64,000 bases of DNA, taken from contig JADJQS010000015.1 in the NCBI GenBank assembly GCA_016712635.1, forward strand, positions 124,001 to 188,000. Direction: 5' to 3'. This DNA is from Gammaproteobacteria bacterium. Lineage in GTDB: Bacteria; Pseudomonadota; Gammaproteobacteria; SZUA-140. Positions 1-8,500 of the stretch are shown one piece after another. A program made the position numbers and the translations under genes. The notes beneath the pieces are model-generated. The model saw only the letters and a list, made by a program, of their open reading frames with translations. It searched no databases and was not told the origin of the DNA. How positions within the stretch are numbered: the first letter of the stretch is position 1; each line of letters begins with the position of its first letter.

Positions 1-495
1 ACCGGCAACATGAAACTGGCGCTGAACGGGGCGCTTACCATCGGCACCCTCGACGGCGCCAACGTCGAGATCCGCAATGAGGTCGGCCACGACAATATCT
101 TCATCTTCGGCCATACCACCGAGGAGGTTGCCCGCCTGAAGCGTGACGGCTACAACCCATGGGACTACCTCCATGGAAACGAGGAACTGAGGCGCGTGCT
201 CGACATGATCGGCGGAGGCTTTTTCTCGCCCGACCAGGAGGACCTGTTCCGGCCTGTGGTGCATGCCCTGACCGCCGGCGGGGACCGCTACCTGCTGCTG
301 GCGGACTACGCTGCGTATGTCGAATGCCAGGACCGCATCTCCACCCTGTACCGTGATGCCGACGCCTGGACACGCAAGGCGGTCCTGAACGTGGCCGCCA
401 TGGGCAAGTTCTCCAGCGATCGCACCATCCGCGAGTACGCCGAGGAAATCTGGCACACCAGCCCGGTCCGCATCAACTTGAACAACCATGGATGA
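1..495 (+). CDS. glgP: Glycogen/maltodextrin phosphorylase, C-terminal end only
   Basis: This is the last 164 codons of an alpha-glucan phosphorylase (GT35), which releases glucose 1-phosphate from glycogen or maltodextrin. The window opens inside the PLP-binding signature: residues TGNMK are read from the first base, and the lysine at bases 13-15 is the Schiff-base lysine in this family. It is followed by NGALTIGTLDGANVEI, diagnostic of GlgP. The remaining C-terminal helices look intact and end at a TGA. The 5' four fifths of the gene lie outside the window. It sits only 39 bases before rsmG, where mnmG is the usual neighbour in gammaproteobacteria, so the local order has been rearranged. 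Confidence 0.95.
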   Translation, partial: TGNMKLALNGALTIGTLDGANVEIRNEVGHDNIFIFGHTTEEVARLKRDGYNPWDYLHGNEELRRVLDMIGGGFFSPDQEDLFRPVVHALTAGGDRYLLLADYAAYVECQDRISTLYRDADAWTRKAVLNVAAMGKFSSDRTIREYAEEIWHTSPVRINLNNHG

Positions 496-534
496 CGCGC
501 ATGGCGCGGTCCAGCCTCGTAGCGGGACGCGGGC

Positions 535-1173
535 GTGGCGGATGAGACGCTGCTGGATGCGGGCCTGACCGGGCTGGGTCTGGCGCTGCCGGCAGCGGCG
601 CGGGACCGGTTGCTCGCGTACCTCGACCTGCTCGAGAAATGGAACCGCGCCTACAACCTGACCGCGGTGCGCGACCGTGGCGAAATGATCACGCGCCACC
701 TGCTCGACAGCCTCGCCGTCGTCCCGTACATTAAGGCCCCGCGCATCATCGACGTCGGTTCGGGCGCCGGGCTGCCCGGTATTCCGCTCGCCCTGGCGTT
801 GCCCCGGTGTCAGGTCGTCCTGCTGGACAGCAACCGCAAGAAGACCCGATTCCTGGGCCAGGCCGTCGCCGAGCTGAAGCTCGACAACGTTGCAGTGGAG
901 TGCCGGCGCGCGGAGGACTTCCGGCCGGCAGAGGGGTTCGATACCGTCGTCACGCGCGCTTTCGCGATCCTGGCGGAGACTGTGCGGACGGCCGGCCACC
1001 TGTGCCGCCGCGATGGCTGCCTGCTCGCCATGAAGGGCCGCTATCCGGCGGAGGAACTGGCGGGCCTCCCGCCGTCCTTCCCTCTGCTTTCTGTGGAGCC
1101 TCTGTGCGTGCCGGGCCTGGACGCGGAGCGCTATCTGGTACGCTTGGCCTGCTGTTCCCCGCCGTCCGGCTGA
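535..1173 (+). CDS. rsmG: 16S rRNA (guanine-527-N7)-methyltransferase RsmG (GidB)
   Basis: A 212-residue cytoplasmic SAM-dependent methyltransferase that makes m7G527 in 16S rRNA; loss in other bacteria gives low-level streptomycin resistance. The GidB hallmarks are visible: LEKWNRAYNLTAVRD near residues 35-50, a HLLDSL segment, and the SAM-binding loop IDVGSGAGLPGIPLAL near residue 73. The start is a GTG at 535; no better in-frame ATG precedes the conserved N-terminus. It is followed by parA and parB in the classic gidB-soj-spo0J order found near chromosome origins. Confidence 0.95.
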   Translation: MADETLLDAGLTGLGLALPAAARDRLLAYLDLLEKWNRAYNLTAVRDRGEMITRHLLDSLAVVPYIKAPRIIDVGSGAGLPGIPLALALPRCQVVLLDSNRKKTRFLGQAVAELKLDNVAVECRRAEDFRPAEGFDTVVTRAFAILAETVRTAGHLCRRDGCLLAMKGRYPAEELAGLPPSFPLLSVEPLCVPGLDAERYLVRLACCSPPSG

Positions 1174-1298
1174 TCCGGGCGGATGGCGCGGGGCGGAATC
1201 CGCGCTAAACTCGGCGCATCCGGGTTACCATGTACGGCCCCGGCAATGAACGCGGGAAAGACGCGCCGTCATCGTGGGCGGCGCAGCATCGGGAAGCT

Positions 1299-2087
1299 AT
1301 GGCCAGGATCATCGCGGTCGCGAATCAGAAGGGCGGGGTCGGCAAGACCACCACCAGCGTCAATCTCTCGGCATCCCTGGCCGCGACCAGGCGCCGCGTC
1401 CTGCTGGTCGACCTCGATCCGCAGGGCAACGCCACCATGGGCAGCGGTGTCGACAAGAATCGCCTCGCGGCGGGAAGCTGCGAGGTCCTGCTCGGGGAGT
1501 GTACGCTGGCGGAGGCCGCAGTGCCGACCGCGCAGGCGGGTTATGCACTGGTGCCGTCCAACGGCGATCTGACCGCCGCCGAGGTCGAGTTGATGACGCA
1601 CGCGGAGAGCGAACAGCGCCTGCGCCGGGCGCTGCAGCCGGTGCTCGCGGAATACGACTACATCATCATCGACTGCCCGCCCTCGCTCAACATGCTGACT
1701 GTCAACGCCCTGGTCGCCGCGCAGGGCGTCATCATCCCGATGCAGTGCGAGTACTACGCGCTTGAGGGTCTGACCGCGCTGCTCGACACCATCGAGAAGA
1801 TCCGCACCACCCTGAATTTCGAGCTGCGCGTGGAGGGTCTGCTGCGCACCATGTTCGATCCGCGCAACAGGCTCGCCAACGATGTTTCCGCCCAGCTGCT
1901 CGATCACTTCGGCGAACAGGTGTTCAACACCATCATCCCGCGCAACGTGCGACTGGCCGAGGCGCCCAGCCACGGCCTCCCGGTCATGCTGTATGATAGG
2001 GCCTCGCAGGGCGCGCGCGCCTATCTGGCGCTGGCGGGGGAGATGCTGCGCAAGGGCATGAAGGGCGAGGCCGCGCCCGCGCTGTAG
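1299..2087 (+). CDS. parA: Chromosome-partitioning ATPase ParA (Soj)
   Basis: A 262-residue ParA/MinD-family ATPase that drives segregation of origin regions together with ParB. The protein opens MARIIAVANQKGGVGKTTT, in which KGGVGKT (residues 11-17) is the deviant Walker A motif with its signature lysine. IIIDCPPSL is the Walker B region. The reading frame is open upstream to 1230, but the ATG at 1299 has a purine-rich ribosome site (GGGAAG) and begins exactly where the family begins, so it is preferred. parB follows after 26 bases, indicating one transcript. No parS palindrome was noticed in the window. Confidence 0.95.
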   Translation: MARIIAVANQKGGVGKTTTSVNLSASLAATRRRVLLVDLDPQGNATMGSGVDKNRLAAGSCEVLLGECTLAEAAVPTAQAGYALVPSNGDLTAAEVELMTHAESEQRLRRALQPVLAEYDYIIIDCPPSLNMLTVNALVAAQGVIIPMQCEYYALEGLTALLDTIEKIRTTLNFELRVEGLLRTMFDPRNRLANDVSAQLLDHFGEQVFNTIIPRNVRLAEAPSHGLPVMLYDRASQGARAYLALAGEMLRKGMKGEAAPAL

Positions 2088-2113
2088 GGTACAGGACGAA
2101 CAGGGTCACGCAC

Positions 2114-3007
2114 ATGAGCGTTAAAAAGAGAGGACTGGGCCGGGGTCTGGACGCCCTGCTGGGTCAGGCGGCGGTCGCGACCGCCGCCCCGCCGGCTCCG
2201 GCCGCCGCGGCGGCCGACAAGGGCGACCGCCAGCTGAAGCTGCCGGTGGACCTGCTGCGCCGCGGCCGTTACCAGCCGCGTTCGGACATGCGGCCGGAAA
2301 CCCTGCAGGATCTGGCCGACTCGATCCGCGCCCAGGGCGTGGTGCAGCCCATCGTGGTGCGGCCGATCGGCGCCGGCGCCTACGAGATCATCGCCGGCGA
2401 GCGGCGCTGGCGCGCGGCGCAGATGGCCGGCCTGCACGAGGTGCCGGTCGTCGTGCACGACGTGCCGGACCAGGCCGCCATGGCGATGTCCTTGATCGAA
2501 AACATCCAGCGCGAAAATCTCAACCCACTCGAAGAGGCCCTCGCACTCAAGCGCCTGATCGAGGAATTCGGCCTGACACACCAGCTCGCCGCGGAGGCGG
2601 TGGGCCGTTCGCGTGCCGCCGTCTCCAACCTGCTGCGCCTGTTCGAGCTCAACGATGATGTGAAGCAGCGCATCGAGCTGCGCGAGATCGACATGGGCCA
2701 CGCGCGCGCGCTGCTCGCCCTGCAGGGACCGCTGCAGAGCGAGGCCGCACGTCGAGTCGCGGCCAAGGGATTGTCGGTGCGCGAGACCGAACAGCTGGTG
2801 CGGCACCTGCAACGGGTCGGCGCGCATGCGCCGGTTCCGGCGGAACAGCGCGCCATGGATCCCGACGTGCGCCGCCTGCAGGAAGACCTCGCGGGACGGC
2901 TCGGCGCGAGCGTCGACATACAGTACAACGCCAAGGGCAGGGGCAAGCTCGTGGTGCATTACAACAGTCTGGATGAACTCGAGGGGATCCTCGAGCACAT
3001 CAAGTAG
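2114..3007 (+). CDS. parB: Chromosome-partitioning protein ParB (Spo0J)
   Basis: A 297-residue ParB family protein. It has the usual MSVKKRGLGRGLDALLG amino terminus, the CTPase/Srx-like fold with GERRWRAAQMAG and ENIQRENLNPLEEA, a helix-turn-helix (LAAEAVGRSRAAVSNLLRL) for parS binding, and a C-terminal dimerisation domain ending LVVHYNSLDELEGILEHIK. A poly-Ala/Pro linker lies near residues 20-35. It is co-transcribed with parA. The stop is followed by the promoter of the ATP synthase operon about 70 bases downstream. Confidence 0.95.
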   Translation: MSVKKRGLGRGLDALLGQAAVATAAPPAPAAAAADKGDRQLKLPVDLLRRGRYQPRSDMRPETLQDLADSIRAQGVVQPIVVRPIGAGAYEIIAGERRWRAAQMAGLHEVPVVVHDVPDQAAMAMSLIENIQRENLNPLEEALALKRLIEEFGLTHQLAAEAVGRSRAAVSNLLRLFELNDDVKQRIELREIDMGHARALLALQGPLQSEAARRVAAKGLSVRETEQLVRHLQRVGAHAPVPAEQRAMDPDVRRLQEDLAGRLGASVDIQYNAKGRGKLVVHYNSLDELEGILEHIK

Positions 3008-3078
3008 GCCCGCCGCGCGGCGGTTTCCCAACGCCGCGCCGCAGTTTCCGCTGCGTGATTTCCCTGCATTTTCAGTCC

Positions 3079-3108
3079 TTGCATGTTCCTTTTTCCGCGC
3101 GCTATACT
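3079..3108 (+). promoter_or_regulatory. Predicted sigma-70 promoter of the ATP synthase operon
   Basis: TTGCAT at 3079-3084 and TATACT at 3103-3108 are separated by 18 bases, in the parB-atp gap. Transcription would start near 3115, giving a leader of about 25 bases before the first small atp gene at 3141. The call rests on hexamer match, spacing and position only. Confidence 0.6.
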
Positions 3109-3140
3109 CACCCGCTCGATTTTGCCCGGACGGCCAACCC

Positions 3141-3341
3141 ATGCCTCCACCGAAGGGCGCCGGTCTTGTCCTGATCGGGGTCGGTACGATCCTGACATCG
3201 ATGATCGTCGCGGGATTCCTGCTGGGTTATGCTGTTGACACGTGGCTGGATAGTCGACCGATCTTTATGCTAGTATTTGCCGGCTTGGGGGCTGTGGGAG
3301 GCTTCCTGAAGGTCTACAAGTTGCTGAGCAGGAACGTTTAG
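3141..3341 (+). CDS. AtpZ/AtpI-type small membrane protein of the ATP synthase operon
   Basis: A 66-residue protein with two predicted membrane helices (about residues 10-30 and 40-58) of the putative F1Fo-ATPase gene1 family (AtpZ-like). The segment GYAVDTWLDSRPIFMLVFAG, with an Asp/Trp between the helices, and the GGFLKVYKL end are typical. Members sit at the head of atp operons and are thought to assist c-ring assembly or Mg2+/Ca2+ uptake. The function is from family knowledge. The stop codon nearly touches the TTG start of atpI, suggesting translational coupling. Confidence 0.75.
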   Translation: MPPPKGAGLVLIGVGTILTSMIVAGFLLGYAVDTWLDSRPIFMLVFAGLGAVGGFLKVYKLLSRNV

Positions 3342-3342
3342 T

Positions 3343-3723
3343 TTGGATTCCGCCGGCCACGAGTTGCGTGCAAAAACCCGCCGGGTGATCGGTCTGCAGA
3401 TGGGGATCGGATTGGCCGCAGCTGCGGGTTTTTTTACGGTCGAAGGTCCCGCAGCCGCGTGGTCGGCAGCGTATGGCGGGGCGGTGAGCCTGGGCATGAG
3501 CCTGCTGCTGAGCCGCGGCGTGCTGCTCGCCGGCCGCATGCGGAGCGCGAAAGCGAGTCAGGCGGTGCTGTACGCCGGTGCCGCGGCGCGCTTCGTGCTG
3601 GTACTGGTGCTCCTGACCGTCGGGCTGGCCGTGCTGAAACTGGCGCCGCTCGCCGTCGTGGTCGGGTTTATCGCGGTGCAACTGGCCTTCATGATGGCCG
3701 CGGGCCGGGCGCAGAAGGACTAG
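3343..3723 (+). CDS. atpI: ATP synthase subunit I (AtpI)
   Basis: A 126-residue membrane protein with four predicted helices, the usual size and topology for the gammaproteobacterial AtpI/UncI, a non-stoichiometric factor implicated in c-ring assembly. The start appears to be a TTG at 3343, one base after the preceding stop codon. The first Met codon lies well into the conserved part, so the TTG is preferred. A weak start fits low expression relative to structural subunits. atpB follows after 31 bases. Confidence 0.8.
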   Translation: MDSAGHELRAKTRRVIGLQMGIGLAAAAGFFTVEGPAAAWSAAYGGAVSLGMSLLLSRGVLLAGRMRSAKASQAVLYAGAAARFVLVLVLLTVGLAVLKLAPLAVVVGFIAVQLAFMMAAGRAQKD

Positions 3724-3754
3724 TAACAAATATATAAAGACGGAGCATGCGAAG

Positions 3755-4606
3755 TTGAGCGCAGAAGAACATTCCTCCGATGGCGGCGGTACCGTTGCCT
3801 ACATCCAGCATCACCTGACCAATCTGTGCGCCGGCGACTGCGACCCGGTCACGCACAAGGCGGCCGGCTTCTGGGCCTGGCACGTGGACACGCTGTTTTT
3901 CAGCATCCTGCTCGCCCTCGTCATCATCCTGGTGAGCTGGCGCCTCGGCAGGCGCCTGAACGTGGAGGCGCCGTCCGGCTTCCAGAATTTCGTCGAAACA
4001 ATCATTGAATTCGTGCAGGGCCAGGTGCGGGACACCTTCCCCGGGCACAATCCGCTGATTGCCCCGCTCGCACTCACCATCTTCGTGTGGGTGTGGCTGA
4101 TGAACTTCATGGACCTCATCCCGGTGGACCTGCTGCCCATGATCGCCGCCGCCGTCGGCATACCGTATCTGAAGGTCGTGCCCACCACCGACCTCAACAC
4201 CACGATGGCGATGTCACTCACCGTATTCGGCCTGATCCTGTTCTACAACTTCAAGGTCAAGGGGCCGATCGGCTACTTCAAGGTGTTCCTGTTCCATCCC
4301 TTCGGCAAGTTCTTCATCCCGGTCAATATCGTGATGACGCTGATCGAGGAGCTGGCCAAGCCGCTCAGCCTGGGGCTGCGACTGTTCGGCAACCTGTTCG
4401 CCGGCGAGCTGGTGTTCCTGCTCATCGCGCTGATCGGCGGTACGCTGGCGGTCGGTCTGGTGGGATACCTGTTCTGGTTCCCGCTGCAGGTGGTGCTCGA
4501 CCTCGGCTGGCTGATCTTCCACCTGCTGGTGATCACGCTGCAGGCCTTTATCTTCATGGTGCTGACCCTGGTCTACCTGGGCATGGCCCATGTCGAGGAT
4601 CACTAG
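3755..4606 (+). CDS. atpB: F1Fo ATP synthase subunit a
   Basis: A 283-residue integral membrane subunit forming the proton half-channels against the c-ring. Several hydrophobic helices are visible, and the essential-arginine helix reads ELAKPLSLGLRLFGNLFAGE, where the Arg of LRLFGN is the residue needed for rotation. The C-terminal helix (LQAFIFMVLTLVYLGMAHVEDH) is also typical. The likely start is TTG at 3755. The N-terminus is periplasm-facing and contains two cysteines (CAGDC), which is uncommon for this subunit. Confidence 0.93.
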   Translation: MSAEEHSSDGGGTVAYIQHHLTNLCAGDCDPVTHKAAGFWAWHVDTLFFSILLALVIILVSWRLGRRLNVEAPSGFQNFVETIIEFVQGQVRDTFPGHNPLIAPLALTIFVWVWLMNFMDLIPVDLLPMIAAAVGIPYLKVVPTTDLNTTMAMSLTVFGLILFYNFKVKGPIGYFKVFLFHPFGKFFIPVNIVMTLIEELAKPLSLGLRLFGNLFAGELVFLLIALIGGTLAVGLVGYLFWFPLQVVLDLGWLIFHLLVITLQAFIFMVLTLVYLGMAHVEDH

Positions 4607-4681
4607 GCTGCGAGGCGCGGCAGGGCCCGAACACGCTGTTCCGGAATTGTTGATATTTGATTTATTAAAGGAGAGAAAGCA

Positions 4682-4969
4682 ATGACACCCGAGATGCTCG
4701 CACAAATCTACGCCTACACCGCCGTCGGCGTCGGCGTCATCCTGGCCGCCGCCGGTCTGGGCTCGGCCATCGGCTGGGGCCTGATTTGCGCCAAGACCCT
4801 GGAAGGTATCGCGCGCCAGCCCGAAATGCGCCCGGCCCTGATGACCAACATGTTCATCTTCGCGGGTCTGATGGAATCGTTCCCCTTCATCATCCTCGCC
4901 TTCGCGATGTGGTTCCTGTTCGCCAACCCCTTCGTCGGGGCGCTGAGCAGCGCGATCGGCACGCTCTGA
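4682..4969 (+). CDS. atpE: F1Fo ATP synthase subunit c
   Basis: A 95-residue two-helix c-ring subunit with the polar loop motif ARQPE (residues 44-48) that contacts gamma/epsilon. The ion-carrying carboxylate in the second helix is Glu65, followed by Ser66 (GLMESFPF), rather than the Asp seen in E. coli. The protein is longer than the E. coli subunit, with an extended C-terminus (ANPFVGALSSAIGTL). The strong ribosome site GGAGAG precedes the ATG, as expected for the subunit needed in many copies. See the finding on possible ion specificity. Confidence 0.93.
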   Translation: MTPEMLAQIYAYTAVGVGVILAAAGLGSAIGWGLICAKTLEGIARQPEMRPALMTNMFIFAGLMESFPFIILAFAMWFLFANPFVGALSSAIGTL

Positions 4970-5032
4970 GATACGATCCGCGCCGGCGCCGCTGACCGTG
5001 ACGCCGGGCCAGACGCAAGAGGACCAAGTTAG

Positions 5033-5503
5033 ATGAACATCAACGCTACGCTGATCGGACAGATCATAGCCTTCGTGCTGCTGATCATATTCGTCAACAA
5101 GCTGCTGTGGGGGCCGCTCAACAGGATGCTCGCCGACCGGCAGAAGCGCATCGCCGATGGCCTGGCCGCCGCGGACAAGGGCAAGCACGAGCTCGAACTT
5201 TCGGAGAAGCGCGCCAAGGATCTGATCCAGGAGGCGCGCGTCAAGGCCGCCGAGATCCTGGCGCAGTCCGAGAAGCGCGCGAGCGAGATCGTCGAGGAGG
5301 CGAAGGCGGACGCGCGCACCGAGGCCGAGCGCCTCGTCACCGGCGCCCACGCCGAGATCGCGCAGGAGGTCAATCGCGCGAAGGAGCAGCTGCGCACGCA
5401 GGTCTCGACGCTCGCGGCAGCCGGTGCCAGCAAGATCATCAAGCGCGAAATCGACCGCAGGGCGCATGACGATCTGCTGAAAGACCTGGTATCGCAGATT
5501 TAA
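5033..5503 (+). CDS. atpF: F1Fo ATP synthase subunit b
   Basis: A 156-residue peripheral-stalk subunit: one N-terminal membrane helix (residues 5-24, ATLIGQIIAFVLLIIFVNK) followed by a long charged coiled coil. LWGPLNRMLADRQKRIADGL is the family signature just after the membrane. Its length equals that of E. coli b, implying a b2 homodimer, and no b' copy is present. It lies between atpE and atpH as usual. Confidence 0.93.
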   Translation: MNINATLIGQIIAFVLLIIFVNKLLWGPLNRMLADRQKRIADGLAAADKGKHELELSEKRAKDLIQEARVKAAEILAQSEKRASEIVEEAKADARTEAERLVTGAHAEIAQEVNRAKEQLRTQVSTLAAAGASKIIKREIDRRAHDDLLKDLVSQI

Positions 5504-5518
5504 GGCCGGAGAAACACC

Positions 5519-6055
5519 ATGGCCGAGAAGAGCACCATCGCCCGTCCGTATGCGCAGGCCGTTTTCGAGCTGGCCGCTGCGCAGAAGCAGCTCGGGGCGT
5601 GGTCGGACCGCCTGCAGTTGCTGACCGCGGTCACGGCCGATCCCCGCATGCAGCGCCTGATCGGCAACCCGCGCATCGCGCGCCCCGAGCTGGCCAAGCT
5701 GGTCGTGGACATCTGCGGCGAACGCCTCGATGGTCACGGCAAGGCGCTGGTCAAGCTGCTGGTGGAGAACCGCCGTCTCGACCTGCTGCCGGAGATCAGC
5801 GTGCTGTTCGCGCACTACCGCGCCGACGCGGAAAAGGTCGTGCAGGCCGAGGTCGTATCGGCATTCCCCCTGAGCGCGGAGCAGCAGGCGGGCATCATCG
5901 CCGCCTTGAAGAAGCGCCTTGGGCGCGAAGTCAGTTTGAAAAGCTCGACCGACGAGACGATGGTCGGCGGCGCGGTGATCCGCGCCGGGGACATGGTCAT
6001 CGACGGTTCGGTGACGGGACATCTGGACAGGCTCGCGAACGCGCTGTCCCACTAG
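5519..6055 (+). CDS. atpH: F1Fo ATP synthase subunit delta
   Basis: A 178-residue stalk subunit linking F1 to subunit b. The N-terminal helical bundle begins STIARPYAQAVFELA, which is the family start. The C-terminal part carries the SSTDETMVGGAVIRAGDMVIDGSV region, with the conserved LVGG-type turn. The ATG is 15 bases after the atpF stop, behind the ribosome site GGAGA. Confidence 0.93.
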   Translation: MAEKSTIARPYAQAVFELAAAQKQLGAWSDRLQLLTAVTADPRMQRLIGNPRIARPELAKLVVDICGERLDGHGKALVKLLVENRRLDLLPEISVLFAHYRADAEKVVQAEVVSAFPLSAEQQAGIIAALKKRLGREVSLKSSTDETMVGGAVIRAGDMVIDGSVTGHLDRLANALSH

Positions 6056-6081
6056 TTTGAACTCTTTGAGGGGATAGGATT

Positions 6082-7623
6082 ATGCAGTTGAACGCAGCAG
6101 AGATCAGTGAGCTCATCCGGCAGCGGATCGAGAAGTTCGAGGCCGTCACCGAGGCTCGCACCGAGGGCACCGTGGTCAGCGTGACCGACGGCATCGTGCG
6201 CATCCACGGCCTGGCCGAGGTGATGTACGGCGAAATGCTCGAGTTCCCCGGCAACACCTACGGCATGGCGCTCAACCTCGAGCGCGACTCCGTCGGCTCC
6301 GTGGTGCTGGGGCCCTACACCCACATCAGTGAGGGTGACACCGTCAAGTGCACCGGGCGCATCCTAGAGGTGCCGGTCGGCGAGGGCCTGATCGGCCGCG
6401 TGGTCGATTCTCTCGGCAATCCGATCGACGGCAAGGGTCCGATCCAGGCCACTGCCACTTCTCCGATCGAGAAGGTGGCTCCGGGCGTGATCGCGCGCAA
6501 ATCGGTCAGCCAGCCGGTGCAGACCGGCCTCAAGGCGATCGACGCGATGGTCCCGATCGGCCGCGGCCAGCGCGAGCTCATCATCGGTGACCGCCAGACC
6601 GGCAAGACCGCGGTCGCGATCGACGCCATCATCAACCAGAAGGGCACCGGCGTTAAGTGCATCTACGTCGCGATCGGCCAGAAGGCCTCCTCCATCGCCA
6701 ACGTGGTGCGCAAGCTGGAGGAGCACGGCGCGATGGGACACACCATCATCGTCGCGGCGAGCGCCTCCGATCCGGCTGCCATGCAGTTCATCGCGCCGTA
6801 CTCCGGCTGCGCCATGGGCGAGTACTTCCGCGACATCGGCGAAGACGCACTGATCGTCTATGACGATCTGACCAAGCAGGCCTGGGCCTACCGCCAGATC
6901 TCGCTGCTGCTGAAGCGTCCGCCCGGCCGCGAGGCCTATCCGGGCGACGTGTTCTACCTGCACTCGCGCCTGCTCGAACGCGCTTCGCGCATCAATGCCG
7001 AGTACGTCGAGAAGATCACCGGCGGCAAGGTCAAGGGCAAGACCGGCTCGCTCACCGCGCTGCCGATCATCGAGACGCAGGCCGGCGACGTGTCCGCCTT
7101 CGTGCCGACCAACGTGATCTCGATCACCGACGGGCAGATCTACCTGGAGAGCAGCCTGTTCAACTCCGGCATCCGGCCCGCCATCAACGCCGGTCTGTCC
7201 GTGTCGCGCGTCGGCGGCGCCGCCCAGACCAAGATCATCAAGAAGCTCGGCGGCGGCGTCCGCCTCGACCTTGCGCAGTACCGCGAACTCGCGGCATTCG
7301 CCCAGTTCGCCTCCGACCTCGACGAGACGACCCGCAAGCAGCTCGAGCGCGGCCAGCGCGTCACCGAACTGATGAAGCAGAAGCAGTATTCGCCGCTCAG
7401 CGTCGCCGAGCAGGCTGTCTCGCTGTTCGCCGCCAACCAGGGGTTCCTCGACGACGTCGAGCTGGTCAAGATCGGCGCCTTCGAGGCCGCGCTGCACAGC
7501 TACATGAAGTCCCAGCACGGCGCACTGCTCGACAAGATCAACAACACCGGCGACTACAACGACGAGATCGAAAAGGGGCTGCGCGCAGCGATCGAGTCGT
7601 TCAAGAAGAGCAACGTCTGGTAA
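6082..7623 (+). CDS. atpA: F1Fo ATP synthase subunit alpha
   Basis: A 513-residue F1 alpha subunit, the same length as in E. coli. It carries the non-catalytic nucleotide site with P-loop GDRQTGKTA (about residues 169-177), the alpha signature PAINAGLSVSRVGGAAQ and the N-terminal membrane-targeting helix MQLNAAEISELIRQRI. Pairs of alpha and beta form the hexamer. The ribosome site GAGGGGATAGG precedes the ATG. Codon use and length show nothing unusual. Confidence 0.97.
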   Translation: MQLNAAEISELIRQRIEKFEAVTEARTEGTVVSVTDGIVRIHGLAEVMYGEMLEFPGNTYGMALNLERDSVGSVVLGPYTHISEGDTVKCTGRILEVPVGEGLIGRVVDSLGNPIDGKGPIQATATSPIEKVAPGVIARKSVSQPVQTGLKAIDAMVPIGRGQRELIIGDRQTGKTAVAIDAIINQKGTGVKCIYVAIGQKASSIANVVRKLEEHGAMGHTIIVAASASDPAAMQFIAPYSGCAMGEYFRDIGEDALIVYDDLTKQAWAYRQISLLLKRPPGREAYPGDVFYLHSRLLERASRINAEYVEKITGGKVKGKTGSLTALPIIETQAGDVSAFVPTNVISITDGQIYLESSLFNSGIRPAINAGLSVSRVGGAAQTKIIKKLGGGVRLDLAQYRELAAFAQFASDLDETTRKQLERGQRVTELMKQKQYSPLSVAEQAVSLFAANQGFLDDVELVKIGAFEAALHSYMKSQHGALLDKINNTGDYNDEIEKGLRAAIESFKKSNVW

Positions 7624-7635
7624 ACGGAGAATCCG

Positions 7636-8496
7636 ATGGCCGTCGGCAAGGAAATCCGCGTCAAGATCAACAGCATCAAGAACACGCGGAAGATCACCCG
7701 GGCGATGGAGATGGTCGCCGCGAGCAAGATGCGCAAGGCCCAGGGCCGCATGAACGCCGCGCGCCCCTACGCGCAGAAGATCCGCAATGTGATCGCGCAT
7801 CTCGCCCACGCCCATCCCGAGTACAAGCATCCGTACATGCAGGATCGCAGCGGCAAGCGCGTCGGCCTGATCGTCATCTCGACGGATCGCGGCCTGTGCG
7901 GCGGTCTGAACACGAACATGTTCCGCACCGTGGTCGGCGAGATGAAGCGCTGGCACGACGCCGGCAACGCGATCGAACTGTGCACCATCGGCGCCAAGGC
8001 GGCGGGCTTCTTCTCGCGCATGGGCGGCAAGGTGGTGGCGCAGGCCAGCCATCTGGGCGATGCGCCGCAGATCTCCGACCTGATCGGCACGGTCAAGGTG
8101 ATGCTGGACGCCTACGACGAGGGTCGCATCGACCGGCTCTATCTGGTTTATAACCAGTTCGTCAACACCATGAGCCAGCGCGCCAGCGTCGAGCAGCTGC
8201 TGCCGATCGTGCCGAGCGAGGACGAGCAGCTCAAGCACCACTGGGATTATCTGTACGAGCCTGAGGCGAAGGACGTGCTGACCCAGCTGCTGACGCGGTA
8301 CGTCGAGTCGCTGGTATACCAGGGCGTGGTGGAGAACCTCGCCTGCGAGCAGGCCGCGCGCATGGTGGCTATGAAGTCCGCCTCGGACAACGCGGGTACG
8401 CTCATCAACGAGCTGCAGCTGATCTACAACAAGGCGCGCCAGGCGGCGATCACGCAGGAGATCGCCGAGATCGTCGGCGGAGCCGCGGCGGTTTAA
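7636..8496 (+). CDS. atpG: F1Fo ATP synthase subunit gamma
   Basis: A 286-residue central rotor subunit. The N-terminal helix (GKEIRVKINSIKNTRKITRA) and C-terminal helix (MKSASDNAGTLINELQLIYN) form the coiled-coil shaft and are strongly conserved; the middle carries the ISTDRGLCGGLN Rossmann-like domain start. It is followed by an unusual 101-base gap containing an inverted heptamer repeat before atpD, where atpG-atpD spacing is normally short. Confidence 0.95.
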   Translation: MAVGKEIRVKINSIKNTRKITRAMEMVAASKMRKAQGRMNAARPYAQKIRNVIAHLAHAHPEYKHPYMQDRSGKRVGLIVISTDRGLCGGLNTNMFRTVVGEMKRWHDAGNAIELCTIGAKAAGFFSRMGGKVVAQASHLGDAPQISDLIGTVKVMLDAYDEGRIDRLYLVYNQFVNTMSQRASVEQLLPIVPSEDEQLKHHWDYLYEPEAKDVLTQLLTRYVESLVYQGVVENLACEQAARMVAMKSASDNAGTLINELQLIYNKARQAAITQEIAEIVGGAAAV

Positions 8497-8500
8497 ATAT

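Noticed and set aside
4214..6052. Long open frame on the minus strand opposite atpB, atpE, atpF and atpH.
   Set aside because: It is a composition artefact of G+C-rich codon positions; the translation is Gln/Arg/His-rich with no family signature, and the opposite strand has well-supported genes.
6364..8241. Long minus-strand frame opposite atpA/atpG.
   Set aside because: Same artefact; composition is Asp/Ala/Arg/His-rich and it lacks a ribosome site.
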